Source: an uncultured bacterium
GTDB lineage: Bacteria > Bacillota > Clostridia > Lachnospirales > Lachnospiraceae
Assembly: GCA_905215155.1 (NCBI GenBank)
Contig: CAJMPJ010000023.1
Span: forward strand, 1-53,721
Reading direction: 5' to 3'
Length of the DNA: 53,721 nucleotides
Shown here: piece by piece, positions 16,843 to 24,430 of the stretch
Numbering within the stretch: the first letter of the stretch is position 1
Layout of the letters: each line of letters begins with the position of its first letter
Notes under the pieces: model-generated
The model's database searches: none
Seen by the model: the letters and a program-made list of their open reading frames with translations, nothing else
What the model was told of the DNA's origin: nothing
Program-made: the position numbers and the translations under genes

Positions 16843-18591
16843 CTATTTATCGGACTTTTTTCTGCTCATTCCAGGGCCATCTTCCCCAGTATTTTCTGAC
16901 TCGGCAGTCTCCTTCTTCGCTTCTTTGATTGCGGTTTTTGCCGCTTTGATCTTTCCATTGATTCCATCTGCCAGCTCTGTCATTTCCAGACGGACATAAA
17001 TGGCCTGGGCTGTCTGGTAATAGGTAACCGCACTTTCGTATTTTCCTTCTGCCAAAAGCTCGTTGGCCTTATTTTCCAGCTCAATGGCATTTTTCTGATC
17101 GTTTAATTTCTGTTTATTTTCCAGCTCCAGCTGTTCTTCTTCCTCTTTTTTGGCTTTCTCTTCCTCTGCCTGTTGGGATTCCTCTTCTACTTGTTTTGCT
17201 GCCTCGGATTCTTGTTTTGCTGCCGCAGCGGCCGCGGCTGTTTTCTGGTCATCCTTTTCCATCTTTTCTTCCAGCGCTGCCTGCTTTTTCAAGGCTTCGT
17301 CCTTTCCTTCGGAAAAATAAAGAGCAGCCGCTTTATCTCTGGCCTTACGGTAGGAATCTATGGCCCCTCTTAAATCTCCATACTCTTCCTTTTTCTGGCC
17401 AATTTCCATCAAGTCAAACACATCAATATAATCCAGGGTCTGTTTCAGCTGTGCATCTATGTACTTTTTCCCAACATTTCCGGCCTCTTTTGATAAGTCT
17501 CTGGCTTTTAGGTAAAGGCTCTGGGCTTTTTTATAATCACCGGCTGTCATAGCCTCATCGGAAAGAAGAATCTGTTCCGCCAGCTTTTTATATTGATCCG
17601 CCTCTTTGGATATTTTTTTCTTTTTTAAACTGTCTGCAAGCTTCTTTGCTTCTCCGTAATCCTCCGACGCTTTCAAATAGTTGTCATACTTTAGGTATTC
17701 TTCCCCGCTGGCCAAATGCCGTTCCAGACTGTCTTCTTTGTTCTTTACGCTTTTGTGCTTTAAATACAGTCCAAGGCTGATGCCGCCCGCCAAAAGAAGA
17801 ATGGGGAGAGCAATGAGCAGAACCTTTTTTAATGTGATTTTCTTTTTGGGAGACTGGTAAACCTTATCCACAAAGGTGACTGCAAGGCTATAATTATCTA
17901 CCTCCTCCGTCTCCTGTTTCCCAAGAATAATATCTTCCGCTTTTTCCAGAATCTCCTGGGGTTCTTTGGCATCTTTGGAAATCTCCAAAAATTCCTCTTC
18001 GCTTAAATTTTCCCAGGCGCCTCTGGTAAATAGTGCAAAGCTGTCTCCGTTTTCTAACGGAACCTTTTTTGACACAAGTATTTCCGGCTGCCCCCGGTCT
18101 CCAAGAAAAGAATAAAGATTGTTGCGTTCTTCGTGGGCCGCTGCCTGATCCAAAGTAATTTTTTCTTCCTGAAGCAGATTCTGGGTCAGGGACTGATCCT
18201 TTGTTTTAATCAGAACCCTTGCATTTCTGATCAAATAAAACCGGCTGTTTCCAACGTAGCAGTAACAAAGCTTTTTATAGTCTGTGACCACCATGGTGAC
18301 GGAAGCCTTCAAATGCATTCCGCCCCGCTGTTTCAACAGCTCCTTATGGGCCTGATTCATAAAATGCTTCAGTTTTTTTGCGTTCATGGTGGGTCCTTCC
18401 ACAAAACTGCGGATCAGGCTTTCCACCACAAATCTGGCACTGTTCGTCTCCAGTTCCCCGTCAAGACTGTCTGCCAATATATAACAGGCATAATCATCCA
18501 TTTCCACAAAGCCGAAATAATCCCGGTTGGTCAGTTTCTGCCCTTCTTCGGAAATATATTGTGTCCGAAACTCAGAATTAATTCTTCTCAT
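16843..18591 (-). CDS. Membrane PP2C-fold pseudophosphatase with TPR/coiled-coil C-terminus
   Basis: 582 residues. Residues 1-250 have the PP2C layout, but key metal ligands differ: the DGxGG motif reads DSLDG (41-45), the GDSR motif reads GNSR (114-117), and the late DG motif reads TRG (189-191). Only DN (242-243) is kept. A single membrane helix spans about 266-284. The remainder is helical, with TPR-like units (LKASEDYGEAKKLAD, YESAVTYYQTAQAIY) and an Ala/Glu/Lys coiled coil. Catalysis is therefore doubtful; a binding or scaffold role is likely. The start overlaps the upstream gene by 14 bases with GGAGG before it. Confidence 0.75.
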   Translation of the reverse strand: MRRINSEFRTQYISEEGQKLTNRDYFGFVEMDDYACYILADSLDGELETNSARFVVESLIRSFVEGPTMNAKKLKHFMNQAHKELLKQRGGMHLKASVTMVVTDYKKLCYCYVGNSRFYLIRNARVLIKTKDQSLTQNLLQEEKITLDQAAAHEERNNLYSFLGDRGQPEILVSKKVPLENGDSFALFTRGAWENLSEEEFLEISKDAKEPQEILEKAEDIILGKQETEEVDNYSLAVTFVDKVYQSPKKKITLKKVLLIALPILLLAGGISLGLYLKHKSVKNKEDSLERHLASGEEYLKYDNYLKASEDYGEAKKLADSLKKKKISKEADQYKKLAEQILLSDEAMTAGDYKKAQSLYLKARDLSKEAGNVGKKYIDAQLKQTLDYIDVFDLMEIGQKKEEYGDLRGAIDSYRKARDKAAALYFSEGKDEALKKQAALEEKMEKDDQKTAAAAAAAKQESEAAKQVEEESQQAEEEKAKKEEEEQLELENKQKLNDQKNAIELENKANELLAEGKYESAVTYYQTAQAIYVRLEMTELADGINGKIKAAKTAIKEAKKETAESENTGEDGPGMSRKKSDK

Positions 18592-19438
18592 TAAGTACCT
18601 CCGCCCTCAGAAGCAGAACGCTCCCATTTTCTTTCTCCAGGCCTTTTTTTCTTTCCGCCTCCATCACAATGGTGTCAGCTTTTTCCTTTAACGTAAAATC
18701 CTTTAGGAGAATGTCCTCAATGTCCGCCCAGGATAGAACCTCATAGATTCCCTTTGTAAGAAGCAGGATCAAATCCCCTGGCTTTAAGACAATGGGCTGT
18801 TTGGCTATTTCGATCTCATGAAAGCCATCTATTCCCAGATAGTTCCATACCCGTTTTTCTTCCATCGTCCAAACAGCTTCCGATCTGGTAAGAATTCCTT
18901 CATGAAACGCATTTTGTGCAAGTACATCAAGAGTCTGGCCTTTGCTTATGGGAATCAGTTCCTGGTTTCTCACCAGGGCCACCCTAATATCTCCCGCCAG
19001 ACCATAATGGAAGGTTCGGCCGTTTAAAAAGACAGCAGCCAGGCAGGCACCGCCTTTTCTTTCCCCTATGGTCTTTTGGATTCTGGAATTTGCCTCATAA
19101 AAAGAGGTTTTAAAAAAATACTCCGGATTATGAAGCACCTGGTATGGAAGATAGGCGTCAAGAAGAGTATCCACCGCAATCTGTGCACAGATTTTACCGG
19201 TATTTGCCTTTCCAATCCCATCTGATAATACGGCCAGTGTACCGGCAGAACTTTTCATGGTTCCGGCAACATCTGCCTGTATTTCCTGATCTCCGGTCGT
19301 CTGGCAGATGGCTTCTCCTCCGGCGGATTGTCTCATCATTTTTTCTTTTGCTTTTTTATCACCTGCAAAAAGCAGAATTCTTCCCAGGACGGAAACGGAT
19401 AAAATCACGCCCAGACCACTCATTATCGTCATTGTCAT
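18578..19438 (-). CDS. Membrane-anchored PP2C-like protein with altered metal site
   Basis: 286 residues. An N-terminal hydrophobic helix (about 5-25) anchors a PP2C domain. The motifs SDGIG (72-76) and GD (149-150) are present, but the late DG motif is TKG (218-220), and the last DN reads EN (260-261). One conserved metal-binding Asp is thus replaced by Lys. It may be weakly active or a pseudophosphatase. The start forms an ATGA overlap with the FHA gene. In Gram-negative T6SS a PP2C phosphatase (PppA) reverses kinase PpkA and acts on Fha; the neighbouring FHA genes fit such a circuit, but no kinase is visible here. Confidence 0.75.
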   Translation of the reverse strand: MTMTIMSGLGVILSVSVLGRILLFAGDKKAKEKMMRQSAGGEAICQTTGDQEIQADVAGTMKSSAGTLAVLSDGIGKANTGKICAQIAVDTLLDAYLPYQVLHNPEYFFKTSFYEANSRIQKTIGERKGGACLAAVFLNGRTFHYGLAGDIRVALVRNQELIPISKGQTLDVLAQNAFHEGILTRSEAVWTMEEKRVWNYLGIDGFHEIEIAKQPIVLKPGDLILLLTKGIYEVLSWADIEDILLKDFTLKEKADTIVMEAERKKGLEKENGSVLLLRAEVLNEKN

Positions 19439-19932
19439 TTCTGATCATTCCATTCAAAATTTTCTCCGCACAAGGGCACAAATAAAAATCGGCTTTTCCC
19501 CAGTTCAATCACATCATAGGGCTTTAATTCCGTTGGCACGTATACAGCTTCTTCGTTCAAATAAGCAAGACCAGCCGCATCTCCCGGTAAGATAACGGTA
19601 TTGCGCTTTTTCTGATCATAGACAATGATGGTGTGGTTTTTCCGGTTGATCTCATTGTCTCCTAATATCTGTATATCCATATCGTCACCCCTGCCCACAA
19701 AGTTCTTACCGCTGTGGATTTTATAGTCCATCCCCACTCTTGCACCGGATATGCATACCAGCCAGCCGCAGACCGGAAGAACCTCTTCCTGTAAAAGTTC
19801 CATGGCAGGCTCAAATCCTGCAGGCTTTTTATCCTCTGTTTCTTCTTTCAGCTTCATCTGGCAGTAAGGACAGGTATTCCCGTAACGCCTTGCGTTAAAA
19901 ACATGTCCATTGGGGCATCTCACTAAGCTCAT
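19435..19932 (-). CDS. FHA-domain protein with N-terminal zinc-ribbon-like motif
   Basis: 165 residues. The N-terminus has C6, C21 and C24 (RCPNGHVFNARRYGNTCPYC) in a short ribbon with His10 as a possible fourth ligand. The FHA domain covers about 75-160: GKNFVGRGDDMDI, then EINRKNHTIIVYD and a late LKPYDVIELGKSRFLF. FHA domains bind phosphothreonine peptides. Here the usual Ser/Arg pattern is RKNH, so binding may differ. It lies between a second FHA gene and the PP2C gene, and is likely cytoplasmic. Confidence 0.85.
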   Translation of the reverse strand: MSLVRCPNGHVFNARRYGNTCPYCQMKLKEETEDKKPAGFEPAMELLQEEVLPVCGWLVCISGARVGMDYKIHSGKNFVGRGDDMDIQILGDNEINRKNHTIIVYDQKKRNTVILPGDAAGLAYLNEEAVYVPTELKPYDVIELGKSRFLFVPLCGENFEWNDQK

Positions 19933-19955
19933 GTTTCAATCTCCAATCTTTGTTC

Positions 19956-20504
19956 TTATGTAAGTAAGAGGCGGGTGCTTGCAAGGTATATCACATCTCC
20001 CGCCGAAACTCTGCATGGCCGGTTGGTCACCTGATAACAGCCGCCATCCTCCACCTTTTTGACCTTTACACCATTTTTGGAGCCTAAATCCTCCAGATAC
20101 CAGGAATCCAGGCAGAAGTTAAGAACCGCATGCTGGTCATTGATAAATGTACTGTATTCACATTCCGTCAAATCCACATCAACCTCTTCCTCATCATTCT
20201 TTTTTCCAAGAATCAGTGCTGTTTTTCCGGCCAGATCCCAGGACTTTAATGGTTTATCATGTTCATCTAACAGCACCAGCTGACCGGCTTTTGCCTCACC
20301 ATAGTTTTCGGAAGTTTGATATTTTTTGTGATCCTTTTTCCTCAGCTGGATCAGTAAGTCCAACGCAGAAAAAAAGACGAATAAATAAGCAAGAACCTGT
20401 ATCCATACCTGGGTGTCCAGAAAAAGAAGGATAAAACTGATACCCACTGCACTGATTAAAATTGCACTGTCAAAACCTATTTTTAATTTTCTATTGCGTT
20501 CCAT
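19956..20504 (-). CDS. Membrane FHA-domain protein
   Basis: About 182 residues from ATG at 20504, chosen because AGGAG lies 10 bases upstream; an earlier ATG at 20552 overlaps the J-domain gene. Two close membrane helices occur near the N-terminus (AILISAVGISFILLF, VLAYLFVFFSALDLLI). The C-terminal half is FHA: ILGKKNDEEEVDVDL, then INDQHAVLNF, LEDLGSKNGVKV and VSAGDVIYLASTRLLL. The SKNG motif and H are typical. It would bring the FHA reader to the cytoplasmic membrane face and could recruit the injection apparatus there. Confidence 0.85.
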   Translation of the reverse strand: MERNRKLKIGFDSAILISAVGISFILLFLDTQVWIQVLAYLFVFFSALDLLIQLRKKDHKKYQTSENYGEAKAGQLVLLDEHDKPLKSWDLAGKTALILGKKNDEEEVDVDLTECEYSTFINDQHAVLNFCLDSWYLEDLGSKNGVKVKKVEDGGCYQVTNRPCRVSAGDVIYLASTRLLLT

Positions 20505-20523
20505 AACCAATTCAGCTCCTTCC

Positions 20524-20958
20524 TTATTTTTTCGTTCCGAAAAAAGCGGCAAACAGATCCTCCGGGTTTACAGGACCAGACTGCTTTTTATCTCCGTTTC
20601 CTGATCCCCGGTAAGTCTCCATTCCTTTTCCCGGCTGAAACCCAAAAAAGTGTTCAAACTGGCTCATATCAGGAGCAGGCTTTGACGGTTCTCTTCCATA
20701 AGATGCAGGATCACCTTTTTTCCCCGCCTCTCTGCTTCTCTCCCGATCCCCGGTACGGGTAGCATCATATTGTTTTCTCTTTTCTTCATCCCCAAGAACC
20801 CCATAGGCTTCCTGGATCTCATACATCTTCTTATTTCCTTTTGGATCATCCTTTATCACGTCAGGGTGATACTGTTTGGCCAGCCTGCGATAGGCGGCCT
20901 TAATATCCTTTTCCGTTGCATCGGAAGACACTTGAAGAATCTGGTAATAATCGAGCAT
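20524..20958 (-). CDS. J-domain (DnaJ-like) co-chaperone
   Basis: 144 residues. Residues 1-67 are a J-domain: [29 protein letters not shown] with the HPD tripeptide, then [16 protein letters not shown]. The rest is a low-complexity Gly/Lys/Pro tail with a short hydrophobic end ([11 protein letters not shown]). No zinc-finger or substrate domain of full DnaJ. A J-domain stimulates Hsp70 ATPase; its likely partner is the Hsp70-like protein four genes downstream. A hairpin with a T-run precedes it after the tube genes, which would lower its expression. Confidence 0.9.
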   Translation of the reverse strand: MLDYYQILQVSSDATEKDIKAAYRRLAKQYHPDVIKDDPKGNKKMYEIQEAYGVLGDEEKRKQYDATRTGDRERSREAGKKGDPASYGREPSKPAPDMSQFEHFFGFQPGKGMETYRGSGNGDKKQSGPVNPEDLFAAFFGTKK

Positions 20959-20980
20959 TTTTCATTTCCTTTACAGAAAA

Positions 20981-21001
20981 GGGCTGCCATTTTGGCAGCC
21001 C
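20981..21001 (-). terminator. Hairpin between tube gene 2 and the J-domain gene
   Basis: Eight-base perfect stem gggctgcc/ggcagccc with a five-base loop, followed on the minus strand by TTTTC. It looks like a moderate intrinsic terminator and lies 10 bases after the second tube gene, so it may reduce transcription into the downstream genes without abolishing it. Confidence 0.7.
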
Positions 21002-21009
21002 CTGCATGT

Positions 21010-21435
21010 TTACACGCTGTATCCGCCTTCCACAGCGATCTGCGCCATCTTGTCTTTCTTCTGCTTGATGATCAGCCGGAATGTTCCAACTCCTTCTGTA
21101 TCACCATAATTTTCTTTATAATCCACAACGAATGCATTGGGATATGTATATTTACGTACCACCTGAGAAGCTGCAATGACTTCGATGGTCACTTTCCGGT
21201 AGCAATCGGATTTCTCAGCAGGAACCAGAGACCAGAGGCCCAGCTGTCTGGTGGAGTCAAAAGGATCTCCATCCACTGCGGTTAAAATCTTTCCTGTGAT
21301 TTCCACTGTGCTTCCTAAATCAGTGGAACGAGCGTTGGAATCATGAGGAATATCAGTTTGAAACTTAACTCCTATAATGCTGATGGTTCCCAGGTCGATG
21401 GTAGACGGCCCTTCTACTTTTAATGTGAATCCCAT
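21010..21435 (-). CDS. Tube (inner-tail) candidate, copy 2
   Basis: 141 residues, beta-rich, no signal. It aligns along its whole length with the next gene; shared blocks include DIPHDSNARSTDLGSTV, WSLVPAE, SDCYR, ASQVVR, PNAFVVDY and IKQKKDKM. Size, small beta fold, duplication and the place right after the sheath candidate match Hcp or phage-tail tube proteins. By eye more than half of the positions are identical. Function is inferred; I know of no experimental data for the family. Confidence 0.65.
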   Translation of the reverse strand: MGFTLKVEGPSTIDLGTISIIGVKFQTDIPHDSNARSTDLGSTVEITGKILTAVDGDPFDSTRQLGLWSLVPAEKSDCYRKVTIEVIAASQVVRKYTYPNAFVVDYKENYGDTEGVGTFRLIIKQKKDKMAQIAVEGGYSV

Positions 21436-21468
21436 AATTTATCCCTTCCTTTCTCTATATGTTTTCGA

Positions 21469-21897
21469 TTATTCGCCGCTGAATCCGCCTTCAAATTTTA
21501 AGGTACTCATCTTGTCTTTCTTCTGCTTGATGAGAAGCTTAAATACACCTGTTCCTGTTTCATCTGTAAAATCTTCGGTGTAGTCAACCACAAAAGCATT
21601 TGGTATTGTAATTTGTCTTACCACCTGTGAAGCGTTTACAACATCAATCTGGACATTGCGGTAGCAGTCAGAATTTTCAGCAGGAACCAAAGACCATCTG
21701 GCCAGCTTGCTTGTGTCATCTGCGGCTTCCCCGCCTACCGATGCCAGTATTTTTCCTTCAACCAGAACGGTTGAACCAAGATCGGTTGATCTGGCGTTGG
21801 AATCATGAGGAATATCTGCCCCAAATACCACTTTGATGATGCTTGTCTCACGCAAATCAACGGATTCGCTACCTGTGATTTTCATTCTAAGTCCCAT
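21469..21897 (-). CDS. Tube (inner-tail) candidate, copy 1
   Basis: 142 residues, paralogous to the gene 33 bases downstream (shared blocks DIPHDSNARSTDLGSTV, WSLVPAE and IKQKKDKM). It differs mainly at the N-terminus and in the loop near residue 57 (GGEAADDTSKL). GGAGG lies 7 bases before the ATG. Two tube-like paralogues could form one mixed tube, or one could cap or initiate the other. A stable hairpin between the sheath gene and this gene suggests separate control or RNA stabilisation. Confidence 0.65.
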   Translation of the reverse strand: MGLRMKITGSESVDLRETSIIKVVFGADIPHDSNARSTDLGSTVLVEGKILASVGGEAADDTSKLARWSLVPAENSDCYRNVQIDVVNASQVVRQITIPNAFVVDYTEDFTDETGTGVFKLLIKQKKDKMSTLKFEGGFSGE

Positions 21898-22030
21898 ATT
21901 TCATCCTCCATTCTTAATATATGTTTTCTTGTAATCTATAAGCTGACAGTGCAGCTCGCAGATACCCTAATCATAAAATCCCTTCCTCATCCGGTTAATT
22001 CCAGCATGTGGATTGATAAAGAAGGAACGG

Positions 22031-22064
22031 GAAAAGCAGATATGTCTTCGTTTATCTGCTTTTC
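22031..22064 (-). terminator. Hairpin between sheath and tube genes
   Basis: A perfect 12-base stem (gaaaagcagata / tatctgcttttc) with a 10-base loop lies 92 bases after the sheath stop. On the minus strand the right arm ends in CTTTTC, so a weak terminator or an RNA 3'-end protector is possible. The surrounding 258-base gap (21898-22155) holds no other clear gene. Confidence 0.6.
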
Positions 22065-22155
22065 ATTTATCGAATAAAATCTCAAAACTCATTCTTACCA
22101 GGAGCAAACGCTCCACCACCCTGATGCACATTATATCCTGGGGGCATCACCCATT

Positions 22156-24324
22156 TTATGCTGTCTGTCCTTTTCTGGTCAGCTCAACTTTTAAGTTTCT
22201 TGTTGTATTGCTAAAGGTCAGAAGAACATTGCAGATCCCGTTCTTCTCATCAATGTTAAAGTCTAATTCATCGCCGTCCTGCAACAGGGAATTGACGTAC
22301 TGGCGGTTTGCATCCCATTTGCTCTTCTGGCTGTTGGGGTTGTTGCTGAAGAATTTAAGGATCTTGTCCTGTTTGAAATCTCCGCTGTAAAAACGCAGCA
22401 TACGCTCGATATAAGTTACCACAAGGGTCTTATAAATCGGCTCAAACTCTGTCCCGTTGCTCAGTAAGTTTCTGGCCTTGTAAACCATGATGTTCTTGAT
22501 CTCACGTCCTTTATACTGTGCATTATCAGAGGTGAAAACAAAACCAAAGCCAGTGTTGTTAATGGAATTTTTAATGGCATTGGTAAACCCGGAAATTTCC
22601 TTTGTCATGCTGGTCGTCACCAAAAGCGCATTGTCATCTGCTTCTATGTCATAGCGCACACCTGGATATTCCATGGTGGTATTGCTAAATCTCTGTTTTA
22701 AATATTCCGGACACTGCCATGCAGCCGCAATTCCTGCGGCACCGTAAGAAGCACCAACATAAACGCCTTCGATCCACATCTTCATCACGTCTTCTTTTTC
22801 CTCAGACAGCGCTACGTTTCCATCATCATCAATGACCATGCGCTTATCCAGAATCAATCCCGATTTATCTTTTGGAATGATGGTCACATTAGGAATGCAT
22901 GGAACTACAAACTCACTGTATTCCTTTTTCATAAGAGGTGCACATTTATCCTTGAAAACACCGATTCCTTCTGTCGCCACATAGCTGAAGGTACTTTCTT
23001 CACCGGTGGAAAAACTGAAGAAGGTGGTGATCTTGTAAGGATAGATGGCATTCATTAATGTTGCCAGGCTTTCCATGGTATTGGTTCCCGGTTTCTTCTC
23101 TTTCTGATTTCCTGCAAAACGCATTCTCTGAAGCTTCCCACCTCCGGACTGATTGAATTCCACATCCGGCACAATGCCAAACCACAGGGTATTTTCAAAC
23201 TCATTTTTATCGTTGGTTGTATTTAAGTAAGTAAGAAGTCTGGGCAGATTGCTTGATTTTACCATCATCTCAAGCGGAGTATTGGTAATAAGAAGCTTTG
23301 GCTGCATCCCTTTTTCTTTTACCTGATACTGGTCAAAGAATGATTTTACACCCAGGATTTTTTCAATCAGAGGCTTAACCGCTTTTACAAAATCATCCTT
23401 GCTTTTCTTATAAAACTCCAGATATGTATTGTAATTATTCACTTCCACTTCCCGGTCCACACTGCTTTCTACCGTGGAGGTAAGGGGACAGAACGTTCTT
23501 ACTACCAACTCCCTCACATAATCGGAAGTATTTTCGTTGAGTGCATCATAGTCATCCCGGAATGTCTGGACCAGACTGGTGTTGATATGGTCATCCACAA
23601 CCGCAAGCTGAGTTCCTTCTTCCTGCTTCATCTCCAGGATCTTTAATTCTCCGTCATCCCCCATGCTTAAAAGACCTGCTTTGAATTCCTGACCCCCTTG
23701 TGCGGATTCTCCGCTTCCTAACAGCAGACGGGTCTTAATATCTTCAATGGCAAGGGGAAGCATTGCCAATACATTGTTGTAATTATGGCTGGCCTGCTCA
23801 AACTGATAGTTCAGCTTATCCCCGAAATCAAGACGCTTTGGGTCCTCTTCATCAAGTTCCATATATTTTCCATAGGTATACTGGATTTCCCGGCGCACCT
23901 GACGGATATCTTCCATGATTTTTTTTGGTGAAATCATGTCCAGAACATTGCTGAATTTAAAGTCCACATTAGCGACTCCAAGGGAACCCTTCGCCCCCTG
24001 TAAGGTGATCAGCATGTTTAATAAATCATTCATTTCATTGAGAGGTATTTCCGTAATGCAGTTATCCGGTATATTCTCCGGTTTTATAAGGCTGTACTGA
24101 ATACTTCCAGTTTTCGCATCACACCAGGAATATACGACCGGTGCAAATTTCTCTAAAAATTCTTCAAAGCTTTCCACCAGAAGTACTTCATTAATCTCCT
24201 TGATTTTGTCGTCATCCAGGCTGGTTTTTCCTCTCACATCCCCGATCAGCGTTAAAAGATTCAGCTTTTCAGGATTAATTTCGGAAAACAGAATTGTCCG
24301 GTTTGTTTGTGTAATCGTTTCCAT
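22156..24324 (-). CDS. Contractile sheath candidate (TssB-TssC-like single chain)
   Basis: 722 residues, soluble. It precedes the two tube candidates. Residues about 1-200 are a separate, acidic, mostly helical part (FEEFLEKFAPVVYSW, MEDIRQVRREIQYTYGKY), and the rest is a large mixed domain with features seen in sheath proteins: LWFGIVPDVEF, then GVYVGASYGAAGIAAAWQCP, and a C-terminal stretch with TLVVTYIERMLRFYSG. These recall the TssC order, but I cannot show homology by eye alone. Size fits a fused small and large sheath subunit. GGAG lies about 7 bases before the ATG. Other possibilities are a large structural or scaffold protein. Confidence 0.5.
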   Translation of the reverse strand: METITQTNRTILFSEINPEKLNLLTLIGDVRGKTSLDDDKIKEINEVLLVESFEEFLEKFAPVVYSWCDAKTGSIQYSLIKPENIPDNCITEIPLNEMNDLLNMLITLQGAKGSLGVANVDFKFSNVLDMISPKKIMEDIRQVRREIQYTYGKYMELDEEDPKRLDFGDKLNYQFEQASHNYNNVLAMLPLAIEDIKTRLLLGSGESAQGGQEFKAGLLSMGDDGELKILEMKQEEGTQLAVVDDHINTSLVQTFRDDYDALNENTSDYVRELVVRTFCPLTSTVESSVDREVEVNNYNTYLEFYKKSKDDFVKAVKPLIEKILGVKSFFDQYQVKEKGMQPKLLITNTPLEMMVKSSNLPRLLTYLNTTNDKNEFENTLWFGIVPDVEFNQSGGGKLQRMRFAGNQKEKKPGTNTMESLATLMNAIYPYKITTFFSFSTGEESTFSYVATEGIGVFKDKCAPLMKKEYSEFVVPCIPNVTIIPKDKSGLILDKRMVIDDDGNVALSEEKEDVMKMWIEGVYVGASYGAAGIAAAWQCPEYLKQRFSNTTMEYPGVRYDIEADDNALLVTTSMTKEISGFTNAIKNSINNTGFGFVFTSDNAQYKGREIKNIMVYKARNLLSNGTEFEPIYKTLVVTYIERMLRFYSGDFKQDKILKFFSNNPNSQKSKWDANRQYVNSLLQDGDELDFNIDEKNGICNVLLTFSNTTRNLKVELTRKGQTA

Positions 24325-24430
24325 CGGCGCTCTCCCTCTTTCTTACTTCTTACTTTTTATTTATTCACCCTTATCACCTTAAATGGATAAGATGTGTAAA
24401 CAACAACATGCTTAAAACAGCTATCATATC

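Noticed and set aside
16843..19438. Active PP2C phosphatases
   Set aside because: Several metal-ligand positions are changed to S, N, R or K; activity should not be assumed.
21898..22155. A small gene between sheath and tube genes
   Set aside because: No frame with a ribosome site; the stretch contains the hairpin at 22031-22064 and otherwise nothing.
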